Origin: an uncultured Dorea sp.
GTDB taxonomy: Bacteria > Bacillota > Clostridia > Lachnospirales > Lachnospiraceae
Direction of reading: 5' to 3'
Assembly: GCF_934294775.1 (NCBI RefSeq)
Contig: NZ_CAKRAH010000031.1
Coordinates: 1 to 29,587 of the forward strand
DNA length: 29,587 nt
Part shown: one piece after another, positions 8,924 through 16,439 of the stretch
Layout of the letters: every line of letters starts with the position of its first letter
Numbering within the stretch: the stretch's first letter is position 1
The notes under the pieces: generated by a model
What the model was told of the DNA's origin: nothing
Databases searched by the model: none
What the model saw: only the letters and a program-made list of their open reading frames with translations
Translations under genes and position numbers: made by a program

Positions 8924-8968
8924 AAGAGGGACCCACACAAAAAATATCATTGTGCTGAAGTCCCTCTT
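8924..8968 (-). terminator. Hairpin between binding-protein and permease genes (attenuator-like)
   Basis: A 9-bp stem (8924-8932 with 8960-8968) plus an inner 5-bp stem (8936-8940 with 8950-8954), followed on the minus strand by only four T residues. It sits 21 bases after the binding-protein stop. It probably lets part of transcription stop, or protects the 3' end of the binding-protein mRNA, so that this subunit is made in excess. Confidence 0.7.
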
Positions 8969-8989
8969 CGTTTACTTACATCCTGTTTA

Positions 8990-10594
8990 TTAGTCTACTT
9001 TGATTTTCAGGTAATCCGAAAATTCCGGTACGATCGGTACTGCATTCAGACCTGTTACATTTTTCTGGGATACCATTACATAATTCGTATAAGTAAGAGG
9101 ATATTCCCAATATTCGGATAATGTCAGATCCTGTAATTCATTTGCAAGTTTCTGTGCTTCCTCATTATCAGTTGCTGCATTTACTTTTGCTGCAAGCTGT
9201 CCGGCTTCATCACTAAATCCCCATGCTTTTGAACTACTGTTAATATAACTGTAAGCCTGGCAAAGACTGCTTCCACGCTCAGAATCCCATCCATTTGAAC
9301 CAAGATCCCACTGATCTTCTTCACCTGACTGGAACATAATAGCAAAAAATCTCTGGAAGAATGCATTGGAATCCAGACCTTCAACATCAAGTGTCACACC
9401 AATTTCTCCAAGCTGCTGCTGAAGAACTGTTGCAACTTCTTCCATATTCGGACGATCTGCATTATAAACGTATTTAAGTGTTGTTCCTTCGATTCCAGAA
9501 CTCTTTGCAAGCTTCTTTGCTTCTTTCAGATTCTGTTTATATCCTTTACAGTCTTTATTATAAAGTGACTGGTCTGGTACCAGAAGACTGTTCGCAACTG
9601 TTGCAAGTTCATCACTTCCAAACGCTGTATCAACAACTTCCTTTGAATTTATAGCAAGGAAGATTGCTTTTCTTGCATCTTCTGTAAGTTTATCCTTTGC
9701 CGGTCCGTAAGGATTGATCTGAAGATAATTCAGTCTTCCTTCTGAGAACGAACTGACATTGTAGTTATCGTCACTTTCATATTTCTTCAATTCTTCTGGT
9801 GTCGTGATTCTCATATACGAGATCTCGCCATTTTCAAATGCAACCTGTTTGGTACTTCCCGAACCAATTGTTTTCATAACAACTTTCTTTACACTTGGTG
9901 TTCCTCTGTAATAATCATCGCGTGCAGTATACACAATGCTGTCATCATTGATTTCATCTACTGTATAAGCTCCAGAAGTAGCCATATCTGTTGAATTAAA
10001 ATATCCGCTTCCTTCCACCTTTGTATAATCGTTATCAAAAGCATGAGACGGATAAATAATCATTCTTCCGATTGCAGATGTATAAGTAGCATATGCTTCT
10101 GGAAGTACAGCTTCGAGTGTTTTATCATCTTTTTTCGTAAAAGTAATATCCTGTTTGTTAATCATTGTATAAGATGATTTTCCACCTGATTTTCTTCCTG
10201 CATAAGCCATCGTAAAAAGAATATCATCAACTGTAACAGGTTCTCCATCACTCCAGTTAGCCTTGTCATTCAGATGAATCGTATATGTTTTTCCATCTTC
10301 TGAGATATCAAGTTTGTCAGCCAGATAATATTCTACTCCGTCCTTGGTCTCTAAAAATAGTGGTTCATAAATTGGGCGGATCAAAGATGTCTGATCATCA
10401 CTTGCCGTGTTCGGTTCAAGTGATGTCGGCATATAATTTAATGCGGCTGTAAATGTTCCATCACTTTTTTTAGCTTTTTTCGTCTCTTCCGTCTTTGTAC
10501 TGCCGTCCTTCTTGTCAGAACTGCTTCCGCATCCGGTAAGCATACCAACAGCCAGAATTCCTGCACACAATAATGCGAGTGCTCTTCTTTTCAT
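8990..10594 (-). CDS. Peptide-type solute-binding lipoprotein (SBP_bac_5 / family 5)
   Basis: A 534-aa extracytoplasmic lipoprotein that should capture the importer's ligand. Residues 1-22 form a lipoprotein signal ending in LTGC with Cys22 as the lipid anchor, followed by a Ser/Lys/Thr-rich linker. The mature protein has the cluster-C SBP_bac_5 architecture: an LNDKANWSDGEPVTVDDILFT signature near the N-terminus and a C-terminal lobe ending at the polypeptide end. Family members bind di- and oligopeptides, nickel complexes or oligosaccharides, so the ligand is not fixed by sequence. It is the first gene of the five-gene importer unit plus lyase. A promoter lies 60-90 bases upstream and a divergent AraC regulator beyond it. 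A GGAGG-like site precedes the ATG. Confidence 0.95.
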   Translation of the reverse strand: MKRRALALLCAGILAVGMLTGCGSSSDKKDGSTKTEETKKAKKSDGTFTAALNYMPTSLEPNTASDDQTSLIRPIYEPLFLETKDGVEYYLADKLDISEDGKTYTIHLNDKANWSDGEPVTVDDILFTMAYAGRKSGGKSSYTMINKQDITFTKKDDKTLEAVLPEAYATYTSAIGRMIIYPSHAFDNDYTKVEGSGYFNSTDMATSGAYTVDEINDDSIVYTARDDYYRGTPSVKKVVMKTIGSGSTKQVAFENGEISYMRITTPEELKKYESDDNYNVSSFSEGRLNYLQINPYGPAKDKLTEDARKAIFLAINSKEVVDTAFGSDELATVANSLLVPDQSLYNKDCKGYKQNLKEAKKLAKSSGIEGTTLKYVYNADRPNMEEVATVLQQQLGEIGVTLDVEGLDSNAFFQRFFAIMFQSGEEDQWDLGSNGWDSERGSSLCQAYSYINSSSKAWGFSDEAGQLAAKVNAATDNEEAQKLANELQDLTLSEYWEYPLTYTNYVMVSQKNVTGLNAVPIVPEFSDYLKIKVD

Positions 10595-10653
10595 TTTCCT
10601 TTTTCCTCCATCGTATTTGATTAGATAATCCTTATCGTTAAATATTTTTCTTT

Positions 10654-10682
10654 ATATTAACGACTTTTGAAAATATTATCAA
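10654..10682 (-). promoter_or_regulatory. Predicted sigma-A promoter of the peptide importer operon
   Basis: On the minus strand: TTGATA (10682-10677), a 17-base spacer and TAATAT (10659-10654), 60 bases before the binding-protein ATG. Confidence 0.55.
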
Positions 10683-10830
10683 AAAGCCAAATTCTGCACA
10701 AATAGCTTTTTTCTATTACTATTTTCTTATTTATTGATAGTATCTATCGTAATTCATAAAACTACCCCCAAATTTGAATCATTTTTTAATGTTTTAATAC
10801 TTATCGAATTTTTCTATAAGAAAAATTCGA

Positions 10831-10870
10831 TTTTTTTTGCAATTTATATGTTTTTTTTTGCAATCTATAT
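10831..10870 (+). promoter_or_regulatory. Candidate AraC operator: direct repeat at 21-base spacing
   Basis: Positions 10831-10849 and 10852-10870 read TTTTTTTTGCAATTTATAT and the same with one change (C for T). A direct repeat spaced by two helical turns, just upstream of a -10 box, is the usual layout of AraC-family half-sites. Which regulator binds is inferred from adjacency to the AraC gene. Confidence 0.5.
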
Positions 10871-10927
10871 TGTATAATATTCTGGGAATATAATGGATTG
10901 GATTCATAACAGAAACGCGGGTGAAAC

Positions 10928-11776
10928 ATGAAATACAGAGATTCCAATACAACTAATATACAACTTAAACATGTAAAATGTGTACATCATAAGGGTTATT
11001 TGAAAGACAACCTTGAAATGACCAAGAAAGAATTTTATGAAATCAGTTTTTGTAAAAACGGGGATTTTATGCTTCGTATCGGTCATAAAAAGAACTTCAT
11101 TACCAAAGGAGATATCCTTATGACTCCGCCAGGTGTTCCTCACTGTTTTATTTCCAGTGATCTGCTTGGAAATTATTACGACCTTATCACAATCTGGTTA
11201 GAAAAGTCCTATATCCTTAATTTAAAAGGTCAGCTTCCGGCACTTGATACACCGGCATTTAATATAGATACCCCTCACATTTTACATACTTCTGAAAACC
11301 CAAACGACCTTAAAGAATGTTTTGAACATTTTCATCAGGAATATGCTGCTCAAGGTGATCTCTCGGAGGCTCATGCCTGTGGTATATCGACTTGTCTTCT
11401 CGTTAAAATTATAAATTACGCACTTAAATATTCTGACGAATCCACTGAAAACAAGCCTGATATAACAAGCCAACTTGTCAGTTATCTGGATCAACATTTT
11501 TTGGAAAGCATCTGTATGGAGGAACTTGCACACACTTTTCACATGAGTAAAAGCAGTCTGAATAAATTATTTCAAAAGGAGCTCAATACAACCTGCCACC
11601 AATATATTTTGAAAAAGCGACTTGCTTTGTCAATCAAACTAATCCGCGATAATGTTCCTTTGAAAAATGTAGCAACCCAGGTTGGTTTTAAAGATTATTC
11701 TACCTTTTTCCGGGCTTTTAAAAAATTGTACCAGATTTCCCCGACGGAATGTCAGGCCGAAAACAAAAAAATTTAA
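10928..11776 (+). CDS. AraC-family transcriptional regulator
   Basis: A 282-aa regulator. The N-terminal half is a cupin-like ligand-sensing domain, with the GDILMTPPGVPHCF strand pair (about 59-72) characteristic of AraC_binding. The C-terminal ~100 residues carry two helix-turn-helix units: one with MEELAHTFHMSKSSLNKLFQ, the second with NVATQVGFKDYSTFFRAFKK, ending in the family signature YQISPTEC. It is divergent from the peptide importer-patB operon, which it most likely controls. A direct repeat at 10831-10870 could be its operator. The ribosome site (GGGTG) is weak. It is not closely related to the two other AraC proteins in this window. Confidence 0.92.
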   Translation: MKYRDSNTTNIQLKHVKCVHHKGYLKDNLEMTKKEFYEISFCKNGDFMLRIGHKKNFITKGDILMTPPGVPHCFISSDLLGNYYDLITIWLEKSYILNLKGQLPALDTPAFNIDTPHILHTSENPNDLKECFEHFHQEYAAQGDLSEAHACGISTCLLVKIINYALKYSDESTENKPDITSQLVSYLDQHFLESICMEELAHTFHMSKSSLNKLFQKELNTTCHQYILKKRLALSIKLIRDNVPLKNVATQVGFKDYSTFFRAFKKLYQISPTECQAENKKI

Positions 11777-11780
11777 GCAT

Positions 11781-11829
11781 AATAAAGAGGTCGTCTTTCA
11801 TAATGTAGTAAAGAACGGCCTCTTTTATT
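11781..11829. terminator. Bidirectional intrinsic terminator between convergent genes
   Basis: An imperfect stem (AATAAAGAGG at 11781-11790 against CCTCTTTTATT at 11819-11829, with further interior pairing) is flanked by A and T runs. It sits between the AraC stop and the sugar permease stop, so it serves both. Confidence 0.75.
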
Positions 11830-11851
11830 ATTACTTATAAATATTCATATT

Positions 11852-12676
11852 CTAACCTTTAATTCCTGACTGTGCCACACCTTCAATGAACTGTTTCTGG
11901 AAGATGAAGAACAATACGATGATCGGGATAACTGCCATTACGGCTCCTGCCATCTGCATTGGATACTTGGTTGTGTACTGTCCCTGTAATGTAGAAAGTG
12001 CAGGTCCAAGTGTCATCTTATCCATAGATGTGTTAACAATCAATGGCCACATGAAATCGTTCCATGCGAATTTTGCTGTAAAGATTACTAATGATACGAT
12101 ACCAGCTTTTGTAAGTGGCAGCATGATCTGTCCAAAGATCTGGAAACGGTTACAACCGTCAAGTAATGCTGCTTCTTCCAGCTCCTTCGGTAACGACAGG
12201 AAGAACTGTCTCAGAAGGAATGTTCCGAATGCACTGAATAAGTTCGGCAGGAACAATGCCGGTATGGTGTCCAGAAGTCCTAAGTTCTGAACGATACGGT
12301 ACTGTGGAATCAGGAAAATCTGACCTGGTACCATAAGTACGGATAATACCAGTACGAAGATCGCATTCTTGAATGGGAATTCAATTCTTGCAAATCCGTA
12401 TGCTGCCATTGAACAGAACAGCACCTGTACAAAGGTAGTTACCACTGTTGATATGATTGTGTTCAAATATACTCTTCCAAATGGAAGTGCTGTTACAATT
12501 GATGAATATGCATCTGTCAAAAACTTCTTTGGGAAAATTGTTGGCGGTATCTGCATTGCTTCTCCGACTGTCTTAAATGAAGTCAGGATCATCCATACAA
12601 ATGGAAATACCGTGATCGTAATTCCAAGGAGAAGTAAGACATGTACAATAATCTTTCTTCCTTTTACACTATTCAC
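11852..12676 (-). CDS. Carbohydrate ABC transporter permease, MalG/CUT1 type
   Basis: A 274-aa inner-membrane permease with six predicted helices, starting with a cytoplasmic MNSVKGRKI tail. The EAA loop EEAALLDGCNRFQIFGQIMLP sits about 90 residues before the end, as in MalG-type subunits, and the protein ends in the SGIKG-like tail common in the family. It is the last gene of the operon, 18 bases after the MalF-type gene. No ATPase gene is present, so a shared MsmK/UgpC-type ATPase encoded elsewhere is expected. Confidence 0.95.
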   Translation of the reverse strand: MNSVKGRKIIVHVLLLLGITITVFPFVWMILTSFKTVGEAMQIPPTIFPKKFLTDAYSSIVTALPFGRVYLNTIISTVVTTFVQVLFCSMAAYGFARIEFPFKNAIFVLVLSVLMVPGQIFLIPQYRIVQNLGLLDTIPALFLPNLFSAFGTFLLRQFFLSLPKELEEAALLDGCNRFQIFGQIMLPLTKAGIVSLVIFTAKFAWNDFMWPLIVNTSMDKMTLGPALSTLQGQYTTKYPMQMAGAVMAVIPIIVLFFIFQKQFIEGVAQSGIKG

Positions 12677-12694
12677 TTTTCTTCTCCTCCTCTT

Positions 12695-13630
12695 CTAATC
12701 GTAATTTACCCATTTCTTCTGTCCGATCATCTGGATCACTGTTACCAGCATGATGATTGCAAAGATCAGAATTGAAATTGCTGCTGCATATCCCTTATAT
12801 CCATAGTCGAATGCCTGACGGTAGAATAACATAACAACCGTCTGAGTGTTCGCATATGCCGGGTTCGTCTTACCGATCATCATATAGATTACATCGAATA
12901 CCTGGAATCCACCGATAATAGATGTGATCATTACGAAAAAGATCGTTGGTGTCAGCAGTGGAATGGTTACTTTGAAGAACAACTGGATCGGGCCTGCGCC
13001 GTCAAGCTGTGCTGCTTCATAGTAAGATTTTGAAATTCCCTGCATACCTGCAAGCAGGATGATCATGTTATAACCAACTGACATCCACAGTCCTACGATC
13101 ATAACACTGAATAATGCGATCTTCGGATCTGTCAGCCAACCGACACCTTTTCCGCCAAGTGCACGGATTGCACTGTTTAAGATACCCATCTTCTCGTTGT
13201 AGATCCATTTCCATACCATGGCAACAGCTGCTGCCATGGTTACAGATGGTAAGAAATACAACGTACGGTAGATGGAAGTTCCTTTAATTTTGGAATTCAG
13301 AAGTGCTGCGATCAGTATAGATAAGAATAATCCTACCGGAACTGTTACAACTACATACTTCAAAGTGTTTCCAAATGTTTTGAATACTTCTGCGTCATGG
13401 AATAACTTCACATAGTTATCAAGACCACAGAATGTCGCGATATTAAATTTGTTTACATCATTAAAACTAAACCAGATATTCTGGATAAACGGCCAGATAT
13501 AGAACACCAGAAGGCCGATGGTAACCGGTGCAATAAATATATACGCCGCAATCCAATCTTTCTTCTCTCTTTTACTCGCCCGTTTTTTCACTACGCCTGT
13601 TTTTGTTTTACCGTCAGCCATTTCATTCAC
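12695..13630 (-). CDS. Carbohydrate ABC transporter permease, MalF/CUT1 type
   Basis: A 311-aa inner-membrane permease. A basic cytoplasmic N-terminus (about 25 residues) is followed by six helices. The EAA loop YEAAQLDGAGPIQLFFKVTIP identifies the MalF-like subunit of a CUT1 importer. It lies 11 bases after the binding-protein stop and 18 bases before the MalG-type gene, so the three transporter genes form a tight cluster. The ligand is presumably the glycoside handled by the upstream GH129 and oxidoreductase genes. Confidence 0.95.
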   Translation of the reverse strand: MNEMADGKTKTGVVKKRASKREKKDWIAAYIFIAPVTIGLLVFYIWPFIQNIWFSFNDVNKFNIATFCGLDNYVKLFHDAEVFKTFGNTLKYVVVTVPVGLFLSILIAALLNSKIKGTSIYRTLYFLPSVTMAAAVAMVWKWIYNEKMGILNSAIRALGGKGVGWLTDPKIALFSVMIVGLWMSVGYNMIILLAGMQGISKSYYEAAQLDGAGPIQLFFKVTIPLLTPTIFFVMITSIIGGFQVFDVIYMMIGKTNPAYANTQTVVMLFYRQAFDYGYKGYAAAISILIFAIIMLVTVIQMIGQKKWVNYD

Positions 13631-13641
13631 CTACTTAATTA

Positions 13642-14928
13642 CTATTTCTCCTGAAGTAACTTATCTGCCTGTTTTGTCAGACCCTTACAAACATCTGCAA
13701 GTGATTCTTCACCATTGTATGCTTTCTGGAGTTCTGTTGCTTCAAGGTCATAAAGTTCTGCTGCTTTTGTACAAACTGGAAGTGGATATGCTTCGTCAGA
13801 GTGATTTGTATAAGCTGCAAGGTTGTACTGTGAGTTAGCTTCTGCAAAGTATTTCTGAGCGTCTTCTCTTGCTGAGATTACAACACCAGTTTTTCCCTGG
13901 ATTGCCTGAGCTTCTTCGCTTCCAAGCCAGATAGCGAAATCTTCTGCTGCTTCTTTGTTCTTGCTTCCTTCGTATACTGCGTATCCAAGACCATTGATGC
14001 AGTTAGCTTCTTTTCCGTTGAATGTAGGAATCTCTACACAATCAACCTTATCTTTGATTGCATCATTTTCAGCATACTCTGGAACCATGTATGATCCAGC
14101 GAAGTTCATTGCAAGCTGTCCACCTTCGAACATAGCGTCTGCTGTTGTCTCTGAAAGAGCAGATGCGCTTGGTGATAAGTCTTCATTGTACATATCGATC
14201 CAGCACTGGATACCTTCCTGTGTCTTAGGATCATCATATCCTGTAGACTTCTTGTCATCGCTTAAAATATATCCGCCATTAGCGTATACTGTCTGATAAT
14301 ACCATGTCTGGAAATCAACCGGGCAAGCGAATGGATATACACCATCTCCGAGTTTTCCGCTGTCTTTTAATGCTTTTGCTGTTGCAACGAGATCATCGTA
14401 GCTCATGTCATCTGTAGGATAAGCAACTCCACACTCATCAAAGATCTCTTTGTTATACCATAAAGCGTTTGTATCAAAGTCTTTTGGTACTGCATAGTTC
14501 TTGTCATCACGTACATAGTTGTTTACCAGTGTCTCTGAGAAGTTGTCGTTGATATCAGAATCTTTGATCTTATCTGACAGATCATCAAGGATTCCTCCAT
14601 CTACATAAGAGTCAAGGTGAAGTACGTTCAGCCAGAATACATCTGGTGCTTTTCCACCTGTTGCTGCTGCTTCGAGTTTTGTCCAGTACTCTCCACCTTT
14701 GTATGGTGTTAACTGGATACTGATCTTAACATCTGAATTTTCTTTTTCATAAGCTTCTACCAGCTTTTCCATTGCTGGTCTCTGGTTCTCATCCCAGATA
14801 CCAAAGCTTAATTCTGTTTTTCCTCCGGAACTTTTCTTACTGTCGCTTCCTCCACAAGCTGTCAGCATGGTTGCGCCCATTGCTACACAAAGGCCAAGGG
14901 CTGCTACTTTTCTCATGTTCTTTTTCAT
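13642..14928 (-). CDS. Carbohydrate ABC transporter solute-binding lipoprotein (SBP family 1)
   Basis: A 428-aa extracytoplasmic binding protein. The lipoprotein signal ends in LTAC with Cys25, followed by a Gly/Ser/Lys linker. The mature part begins TELSFGIWDENQRPAMEKLV and contains GGKAPDVFWLN, typical of family 1 sugar-binding proteins of about 430 aa. AAAAGGAG lies 8 bases before the ATG. A 127-base gap separates it from the oxidoreductase gene upstream, long enough for an extra promoter, but I see only weak -10-like sequences there. The specific sugar cannot be read from sequence; the neighbouring enzymes point to an alpha-GalNAc-containing glycan or glycopeptide. Confidence 0.95.
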   Translation of the reverse strand: MKKNMRKVAALGLCVAMGATMLTACGGSDSKKSSGGKTELSFGIWDENQRPAMEKLVEAYEKENSDVKISIQLTPYKGGEYWTKLEAAATGGKAPDVFWLNVLHLDSYVDGGILDDLSDKIKDSDINDNFSETLVNNYVRDDKNYAVPKDFDTNALWYNKEIFDECGVAYPTDDMSYDDLVATAKALKDSGKLGDGVYPFACPVDFQTWYYQTVYANGGYILSDDKKSTGYDDPKTQEGIQCWIDMYNEDLSPSASALSETTADAMFEGGQLAMNFAGSYMVPEYAENDAIKDKVDCVEIPTFNGKEANCINGLGYAVYEGSKNKEAAEDFAIWLGSEEAQAIQGKTGVVISAREDAQKYFAEANSQYNLAAYTNHSDEAYPLPVCTKAAELYDLEATELQKAYNGEESLADVCKGLTKQADKLLQEK

Positions 14929-15055
14929 AATGTTTACTCCTTTTCGTGTCTGTTTCAGGGTTACACTTTATATGAACTTTTTTGCTGCTCTGCAAAAATT
15001 ACATATACATATTAATTATATAATATTTTTCAATATATCTCACCTTTACCGGCTA

Positions 15056-16360
15056 CTATCGGAATGTATCGATATCAACTGCTTTACCTTCATGCAGTCT
15101 GGAATATTCTGCCGCCAATGCACAATAGTGACTCTGAAGAGATCTGTCAAGAGATGTTACGTATGTACTCTCTGTCTTCTCTCCGCTTATGATGTCCAGG
15201 AATTCTTCAACCATCTTGTTATCTCCGCCACCATGTCCGGAAAAGTCATTGGATAATGCTGCAACATCTATTACTTCTTTTGTCTTTTCCGGGTCGAAGT
15301 ATTCAATCACGATCTTGCTTTCCTTTTCATACGGCTGCATATCTACGATCACTTCACCTTTGGTTCCCATGAATTTTGCATATCTGGAAGCTTCATATGT
15401 GAAACCACACATGGTAAAGCTCATCGTCGTGCCATCTGTCATCTGAAGGTTCACGACCTGATGGTCTACTACATTATTATTGCAGTCGAAAACGCATTTT
15501 CCATATGGTCCTGTCTTTATTGCATCCATCAGTTTTTCTTCTGTCACCCCGGATGGTACCAGTACATCTAACGGCCATAATCTGTTGCCTTTGCGGTAAC
15601 CGATTCTTTCATGTTCCATGTAGATCTTTTCTGCATCAAAGATGCAGTTTTCTTTGGCCTTGCATCCATCCAGGCATCTTCCGGTGCATCCTTCCGGTGC
15701 ATGCTCCGGTGTAAAATAATTCAGATCACCGTAGGAAGTCAACGATTTGCAGGTCTTATCTGCCAGCCACAGATATAAGTCCATATCGTGGCAGCACTTC
15801 TGTAAGATCATCGGACTTGTCTCATCTGAGTTTGCCCAGTTGCCTCTGACGAAGCTGTGTGCCTGATGAAACCAGCCTACATTTTCAATTGCCATGATTG
15901 AGATTACATTGCCGATCGTTCCTGCATCCAGGATTTCTTTTACCTTCTGGTAGATCGGTGTGTATCTTAAGACATGACAGACAACGACTTCTCTTTTACA
16001 CTCTTTTGCTACTTCCGAGATCTTTCTGCATTCCGAAAGATCCGGTGAGATTGGTTTTTCCAGTAACAGGTGATAGCCTTTTTTTAGTGCTATGATTGCC
16101 TGTTCTACATGCTGTCTGTCCTGTGTCGCTATGATCATTGCATCTGCAAGTTGTTCTTCCTTAAGCATCTCTTCCGCGCTTGCGTAGCAGTGCGCTTCCG
16201 GAATTCCATATTCTTCAGCTGTCAGTCTGACTTTTTCAGAATCAATGTCTGCAATTGCAACGATCTTCATCTTATCTGGATAGATCTTTGCGGCTTTTGC
16301 ATAGGTGTCTCTTCCTCTGCTTCCAAGTCCTGCGATTGCAACTGTCATCTGCTTACTCAT
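15056..16360 (-). CDS. Gfo/Idh/MocA-family NAD(P)-dependent oxidoreductase
   Basis: A 434-aa cytoplasmic enzyme. An N-terminal Rossmann domain opens with VAIAGLGSRGRDTYAK (GxGxxG variant, residues 10-15). The LLLEKPIS motif (98-105) holds the Lys102 conserved in this family. The C-terminal alpha/beta domain contains CCHDMDLYLWL (189-199), where His191 is the likely catalytic base. An unusual four-cysteine cluster (Cys225, 229, 233, 239; spacing C-x3-C-x3-C-x5-C) may bind a metal. Relatives oxidise or reduce sugars; some (GH4-like chemistry, GH109) cleave glycosides through a transient keto sugar. It sits 79 bases after the GH129 gene and before a sugar importer, so it very likely acts on the same imported glycoside or on released N-acetylgalactosamine. 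Substrate unknown. Confidence 0.92.
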   Translation of the reverse strand: MSKQMTVAIAGLGSRGRDTYAKAAKIYPDKMKIVAIADIDSEKVRLTAEEYGIPEAHCYASAEEMLKEEQLADAMIIATQDRQHVEQAIIALKKGYHLLLEKPISPDLSECRKISEVAKECKREVVVCHVLRYTPIYQKVKEILDAGTIGNVISIMAIENVGWFHQAHSFVRGNWANSDETSPMILQKCCHDMDLYLWLADKTCKSLTSYGDLNYFTPEHAPEGCTGRCLDGCKAKENCIFDAEKIYMEHERIGYRKGNRLWPLDVLVPSGVTEEKLMDAIKTGPYGKCVFDCNNNVVDHQVVNLQMTDGTTMSFTMCGFTYEASRYAKFMGTKGEVIVDMQPYEKESKIVIEYFDPEKTKEVIDVAALSNDFSGHGGGDNKMVEEFLDIISGEKTESTYVTSLDRSLQSHYCALAAEYSRLHEGKAVDIDTFR

Positions 16361-16439
16361 AACTTTTATCCCGCCCTTTCTTCATCCTTTGTTTCTTCTA
16401 TTCTTTGCAAATGTCTGTTTCCAGAATATTTACATTATC

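Larger units (their letters stand above)
10595..10927. promoter_or_regulatory. 333-base divergent regulatory region between peptide importer and AraC gene
   Basis: No gene is visible. Reading from the importer side it holds a predicted promoter (10654-10682), a TTTGTGCA motif (10695-10702), a GATAG-TAT-CTATC inverted repeat (10736-10748), a 13-bp perfect hairpin with a T tract (10803-10838), an 18-of-19 identical direct repeat at 21-base spacing (10831-10870) and two TATAAT boxes (10873-10878, 10889-10894) facing the regulator. The poor -35 regions before those boxes suggest activator dependence or autoregulation. Confidence 0.6.

Noticed and set aside
14979..14998. TTTTTGC-6-GCAAAAA inverted repeat before the first sugar binding protein, considered as an operator
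   Set aside because: The arms are short and low in complexity, with no second copy at related promoters; chance is likely in AT-rich DNA.
15056..16360. Calling the oxidoreductase a GH109 alpha-N-acetylgalactosaminidase
   Set aside because: I do not see the motifs I associate with GH109, and the CCHDMD and cysteine-cluster pattern points to a different Gfo/Idh/MocA subfamily. The fold alone does not justify a glycosidase call.
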